Below, piece by piece: positions 58,660-61,849 of a stretch of DNA of 61,849 nt (its first letter is position 1; every line of letters begins with the position of its first letter). The stretch is taken from the NCBI RefSeq assembly GCF_007992435.1, contig NZ_BKAG01000045.1, positions 1-61,849 on the forward strand, given 5' to 3'. The stretch is from Prosthecobacter gellanilyticus (GTDB taxonomy: Bacteria > Verrucomicrobiota > Verrucomicrobiia > Verrucomicrobiales > Verrucomicrobiaceae). Made by a program: the position numbers and the translations under genes. A model generated the notes under the pieces. The model was given only the letters and a program-made list of their open reading frames with translations. It was not told the origin of the DNA and made no database searches.

Positions 58660-61596
58660 TCAAGGCTGGAAGTTCGCTTTCGCGGGATCGCCACCTGTCT
58701 CGATGAAGGCCAGCAGATCCAGGATCTGCTCCGCCTTCAGCGCATTCAGCAGGCCTGGAGGCATCGGCGAAGTTTCCGAGATCACCCGCGTGCGGATTGA
58801 GCTCTTGCCGATCTCCACCGTCTCGGGTGAGAGCGGATTCGGCTTCAAGGTCACGCGCTCATCGTCCTCGCTCTCCAGACTTCCAGACACCGTTTTGCCA
58901 TCCGCCTGCGTGATGGTGATGAAGCGAAACTTTTCATCCACCACCTTTGAAGGATTCAAGATGTGATCCAGCAGATCACGCCTTCCAAAGCGCGCGGACA
59001 CCTGCACCAGCTCAGGCCCAAACAAGCCCGCAGGCAGCGTGCGATCCGTGCTCATCGTGTGGCAAAACACACACTGCGCGGCGATGGCCGCAGCCTTGCC
59101 CTTTTCAAACGAGCGCCCCTTCGCCACCTCCGGCAGCCGCTTCTCCAGATCCTCGATCTTCCACACTCGGAAAGTATGTCCCGGCATCGCATGCGGTGAA
59201 AGCGCCGCTGGCTTCGGCGGATGCACCACGGATGCCAGCTCCTTCATTTCCTCCGCTGAAAGCGCCGCCGCGAGTTCGCCACGCGTGTCCTGGATGGCCT
59301 TGAAGTAAGTGCTGGCTCCATTCAGCTTCTCCGCGCGATTCAGTGCTTCGAAGACAATGCGCTTGGACTCCATGGTCCAACCATCTTTGACATAACGAAG
59401 ATGCAAAGGGTAGAAGAGCAGATCTTCACTGGAGGTCGCAGCTTTGAGCCAGGCCAGCGACTTCGCCACGACTTGTTTGGACCCAAGACGGACAAGAAGG
59501 CGGCAGAGCTCTCGATTCGTCCGACGCGCCTCGCTGAAGTTGAATCCCGTGTCGCCGTACATCTTCTCAGCCCAGTTGATGAGCACGTCCCTCAGATCGG
59601 GTGGGATGTCCGTCTTGAGTCTTGCTAGTGCCACCCCCGTGACCCGTGCATACCCAAGCCGCTCCGGAGGGTGGGCCGTGATGAACGAAAACTGAGTGGC
59701 GAGCCTCTGGAGAATGAGCAGGCGGTCGCTGTCATCGCCTGCTCGCGCCAAGGCGAGAAGGGTTGGTATGGCGATGAACTTATTGGGCTCCGCCAGAGCG
59801 CGTGATCTCCATTCAGCCAGCGGCAGCTTCTCCAGAGCCAGCCGGCCTTCGTGCAAAAGGTGTCTGTCGTGGTGAGCGGCCTGCAAAAACTGCCAGATCC
59901 GCTCGACGGATGGTTTGCCTCTAAGTTCCTGCACCATGCGCCACGGTGTGTATCCGGCCATGACTTTATCTCGAGCATCGAAGGGCTCTTCTGGACCGCC
60001 CTCCCACGTCACCCGATACAACCCACTCTGAGTCCCCCGCCCACCCGTGGTGAACCACAAGGCGCCATCTGGGCCCACGCAAGCATCCGTGACATTCAGC
60101 GGACGTCCGGAGACAAAGGTCTCTTGCGTGCCCGCATAGCTCGCGCCCTTGGCCTGCATCTGCACGGCGATGATGCGACCATAACTCCAGTCGAGGATGA
60201 AGAGCGCATTCTCATACTTTGATGGGAACTTGGCTCCGTAGCCGAAGCAGATACCGGTGGGTGAGGAGAGGCCGATGTCTACCACGCTCGGCAGTGTGTC
60301 CGCATACCAGGAGGGGAAGCGTCCCGTGCCGCGTCGCCAGCCGAAATCCGCTCCCGGCACCACATGCAACACACGCGTGGGCATGTACCACGAAGTGCCC
60401 ACATCACGCTCCATGTCCGCATCGAAAGTGAAGAGCTCGCCCTCGCGATTGAAGGCGATATCGAGCGGATTGCGAAGACCTCCGGCGAAGAGCTCGATGC
60501 GGCCATCCTTCGGATCATAGGCGAGGATATGCCCCGCAGGCAGCTCCACCGTTCCGTCAAACATGCTGCCATCCCAGGGATTCGGCAGCACTTGATCATT
60601 CGCATAATTTTTCAGCGGTGAATCCGGCGCGATGCCGCTCGGTAGCAGCACGTTGTTCCCATGCGCGATCCAGATGCGGCCATCAGGGCCTAACTTGATA
60701 TGATTTCGTCCGTGGCCGACTCCGCCTTCGGTGTGCATGAGCTCTTCCTTCTGCTCGCACATGCCGTCGCCATCCACATCGCGCAGGCGGTAGAGGCCCT
60801 TGCTGTTGTTCGCATTCGCATAGAGCACACCATGCGCATAGACCAGGCCACGGCACTCCAGCAGAGAGTCTTCAATGACCTGCGTGCTACCTGACTTCGG
60901 ATCAAAGCGCAGCAGCCCTTTCTTCTCCTTGGAAAGCGTGATGCGGCCTTGCGGATCAAAAGCCATCGCCACCCACGAATCTTCGCCCGGTTGAGCAGAA
61001 CGCACGAGCTCCGCTTTGAAACCCGGAAGCAAAGTAAAATCCTTCGGATCGGTGGCCTGGCTCTGCGCTCCCGGCTTGGCGAGCTGCCAGGAGTTGTAGG
61101 CATCAAAGGTCTTCTTCAGATCAAAGGGGTTCGTGGCCGGATCGGGGTCAGCATCCACCGCCCCCATCGCCAGCACCTTGCCACCTGCGGAGGTCCACGT
61201 ATTCGCATCACTCGGGATCCAGCGCACCTGCGCGAGATCCCCATTGAGTTCGAGGAGGGCAGCCACCTTCGGAGCCGTCGTGCGCAGACGCAGTGTGTTT
61301 TTCCCATTCACCAATGAAGAAGTGAGATCGAGGCTCGTCGCCGGGCTGTCCTTGGTGGTGGAGGCGCGGCGGACTGGCTTGTCGTTTACGAGCACCTCCG
61401 TGTCAGCATCCGCCGCCACGAGCAGGATGGCCTTCAGCAGATTGCCGGTGTGATCAAACTCCGTGCTCACCTCCATCTTGCCATTCGAAGCCGCCGTTTC
61501 CAAGCCGAGCCATTGGGGTGCTGGCGGTTGGTTGGCAAGCTGGGCACGCGCTTCCGCCGTCACCAACAGCAGCAGGATCAAGAGGAGCCGTTTCAT
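58660..61596 (-). CDS. PVC-type heme-binding CxxCH protein with propeller domain
   Basis: A 978-aa exported protein (signal MKRLLLILLLLVTAEARAQL). After a short N-terminal domain (about 25-170) comes a glucose/sorbosone-dehydrogenase-like beta-propeller (about 190-540: VAMAFDPQGRITLSKEKKGL, GLVYAHGVLYANANNSKGLY, GADFGWRRGTGRFPSWYADT, LFILDWSYGRIIAVQMQAKG). Then come HEAT-like helices (about 550-790) and a C-terminal cytochrome-c-like domain with CVFCHT (about 865). This is a typical PVC architecture, probably oxidising sugars or polysaccharide products. It is upstream of recO and slightly overlaps its longer frame. Confidence 0.93.
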   Translation of the reverse strand: MKRLLLILLLLVTAEARAQLANQPPAPQWLGLETAASNGKMEVSTEFDHTGNLLKAILLVAADADTEVLVNDKPVRRASTTKDSPATSLDLTSSLVNGKNTLRLRTTAPKVAALLELNGDLAQVRWIPSDANTWTSAGGKVLAMGAVDADPDPATNPFDLKKTFDAYNSWQLAKPGAQSQATDPKDFTLLPGFKAELVRSAQPGEDSWVAMAFDPQGRITLSKEKKGLLRFDPKSGSTQVIEDSLLECRGLVYAHGVLYANANNSKGLYRLRDVDGDGMCEQKEELMHTEGGVGHGRNHIKLGPDGRIWIAHGNNVLLPSGIAPDSPLKNYANDQVLPNPWDGSMFDGTVELPAGHILAYDPKDGRIELFAGGLRNPLDIAFNREGELFTFDADMERDVGTSWYMPTRVLHVVPGADFGWRRGTGRFPSWYADTLPSVVDIGLSSPTGICFGYGAKFPSKYENALFILDWSYGRIIAVQMQAKGASYAGTQETFVSGRPLNVTDACVGPDGALWFTTGGRGTQSGLYRVTWEGGPEEPFDARDKVMAGYTPWRMVQELRGKPSVERIWQFLQAAHHDRHLLHEGRLALEKLPLAEWRSRALAEPNKFIAIPTLLALARAGDDSDRLLILQRLATQFSFITAHPPERLGYARVTGVALARLKTDIPPDLRDVLINWAEKMYGDTGFNFSEARRTNRELCRLLVRLGSKQVVAKSLAWLKAATSSEDLLFYPLHLRYVKDGWTMESKRIVFEALNRAEKLNGASTYFKAIQDTRGELAAALSAEEMKELASVVHPPKPAALSPHAMPGHTFRVWKIEDLEKRLPEVAKGRSFEKGKAAAIAAQCVFCHTMSTDRTLPAGLFGPELVQVSARFGRRDLLDHILNPSKVVDEKFRFITITQADGKTVSGSLESEDDERVTLKPNPLSPETVEIGKSSIRTRVISETSPMPPGLLNALKAEQILDLLAFIETGGDPAKANFQP

Positions 61597-61849
61597 GAGG
61601 AACTAGATCACACATGATCGAGCATTCCTTTCATAAGAGAAAGGATTCCCAAGACGCTGAAGTCGCGGAGCGTCCCGGAGTGCGGTGGCAGAGAGGTAAG
61701 GGGCAATCCTTGCCTCGTCGACACCGCTAGCGTGCGCACAACACGCATTCATTCGGCATAACCACCTATGCGCTCACAGCGGTGTCGCTCTTGAGCTCTT
61801 CCCCTGAGCTTTATAGCAAATCACAGAAAGGATTTCCCGATGGAGCAGA
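61597..61849. other. Intergenic tail of the window with repeat-like modules
   Basis: 253 bp without a supportable gene. Modules GCGGAGCGTCCCGGAGTGCG (61665-61684) and GACACCGCTAGCGTG (61720-61734) with the related AGCGGTGTCGCTC (61778-61790) can pair with each other (GCGGTG / CACCGC). This resembles the CCCGGAG-containing dispersed repeats seen elsewhere in the window. The promoter of the leftward heme-binding protein gene should be near 61600-61650. Confidence 0.45.

Noticed and set aside
1..61849. tRNA or rRNA genes
   Set aside because: I looked for cloverleaf-like and conserved T-loop sequences in the intergenic regions and saw none convincing. A dedicated scan was not possible.

Overview
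The window looks like chromosomal DNA from a verrucomicrobium, close to Prosthecobacter/Verrucomicrobium. This is inferred from gene content, not from a search. The GC-rich genes include several types typical of the PVC superphylum: a PSD1/planctomycete-cytochrome protein (22988-25765) with its DUF1501 partner (26840-28246), a large PVC heme-binding CxxCH protein (58660-61596), a DUF1080 protein and two ThuA proteins. I see no rRNA, tRNA, CRISPR array or complete insertion sequence.

Layout. 0-8 kb: S9 peptidase, ThuA protein, serine hydrolase, transaldolase and ribosomal protein S1. 7.9-13.8 kb is accessory: a repeat-dense intergenic stretch, a RelE/ParE toxin-antitoxin pair, a secreted beta-propeller, and an AT-richer two-gene unit with a deaminase of the anti-phage dCTP deaminase type. 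Beside that unit lie broken pieces of folP, of another gene, and of the 3' end of rpsA. 13.8-22.6 kb: a KaiC-like ATPase coupled to a hybrid histidine kinase, intact folP, a TM2 protein, histidinol phosphatase, a kinase-fold protein and pheA. 22.6-28.2 kb: a REP/RAYT locus. A transposase-family gene sits between two inverted pairs of a GTAC-headed palindrome, and the whole nest lies between the PSD1 cytochrome gene and its DUF1501 partner. Four more copies of the palindrome occur elsewhere in the window.

28-40 kb: glutathionylspermidine-synthase-like protein, YeiH-type transporter, a second toxin-antitoxin pair, a metallo-beta-lactamase-fold enzyme, 5-formyl-THF cyclo-ligase, a run of small membrane or unknown proteins, an SMI1/KNR4 protein, and a GntR regulator divergent from deoC with two identical operators between them, then pdxA. 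40-51 kb: a tight operon of a 1,450-codon SF1 helicase with a nuclease-like tail, DUF1080, M20 peptidase and amidohydrolase, followed by a large FtsX-type permease. 51-61.8 kb: ThuA, CoA-binding protein, a BlaI/M56 pair whose M56 gene is split by an in-frame TGA, an amino-acid-binding lipoprotein, a TPR protein, RecO and the PVC heme-binding protein.

The strongest candidates for something new are the REP/RAYT nest, the deaminase locus with its flanking gene debris, the clusters of GGATC-type repeats phased at exactly 10 bp, and the helicase-nuclease translationally coupled to DUF1080.
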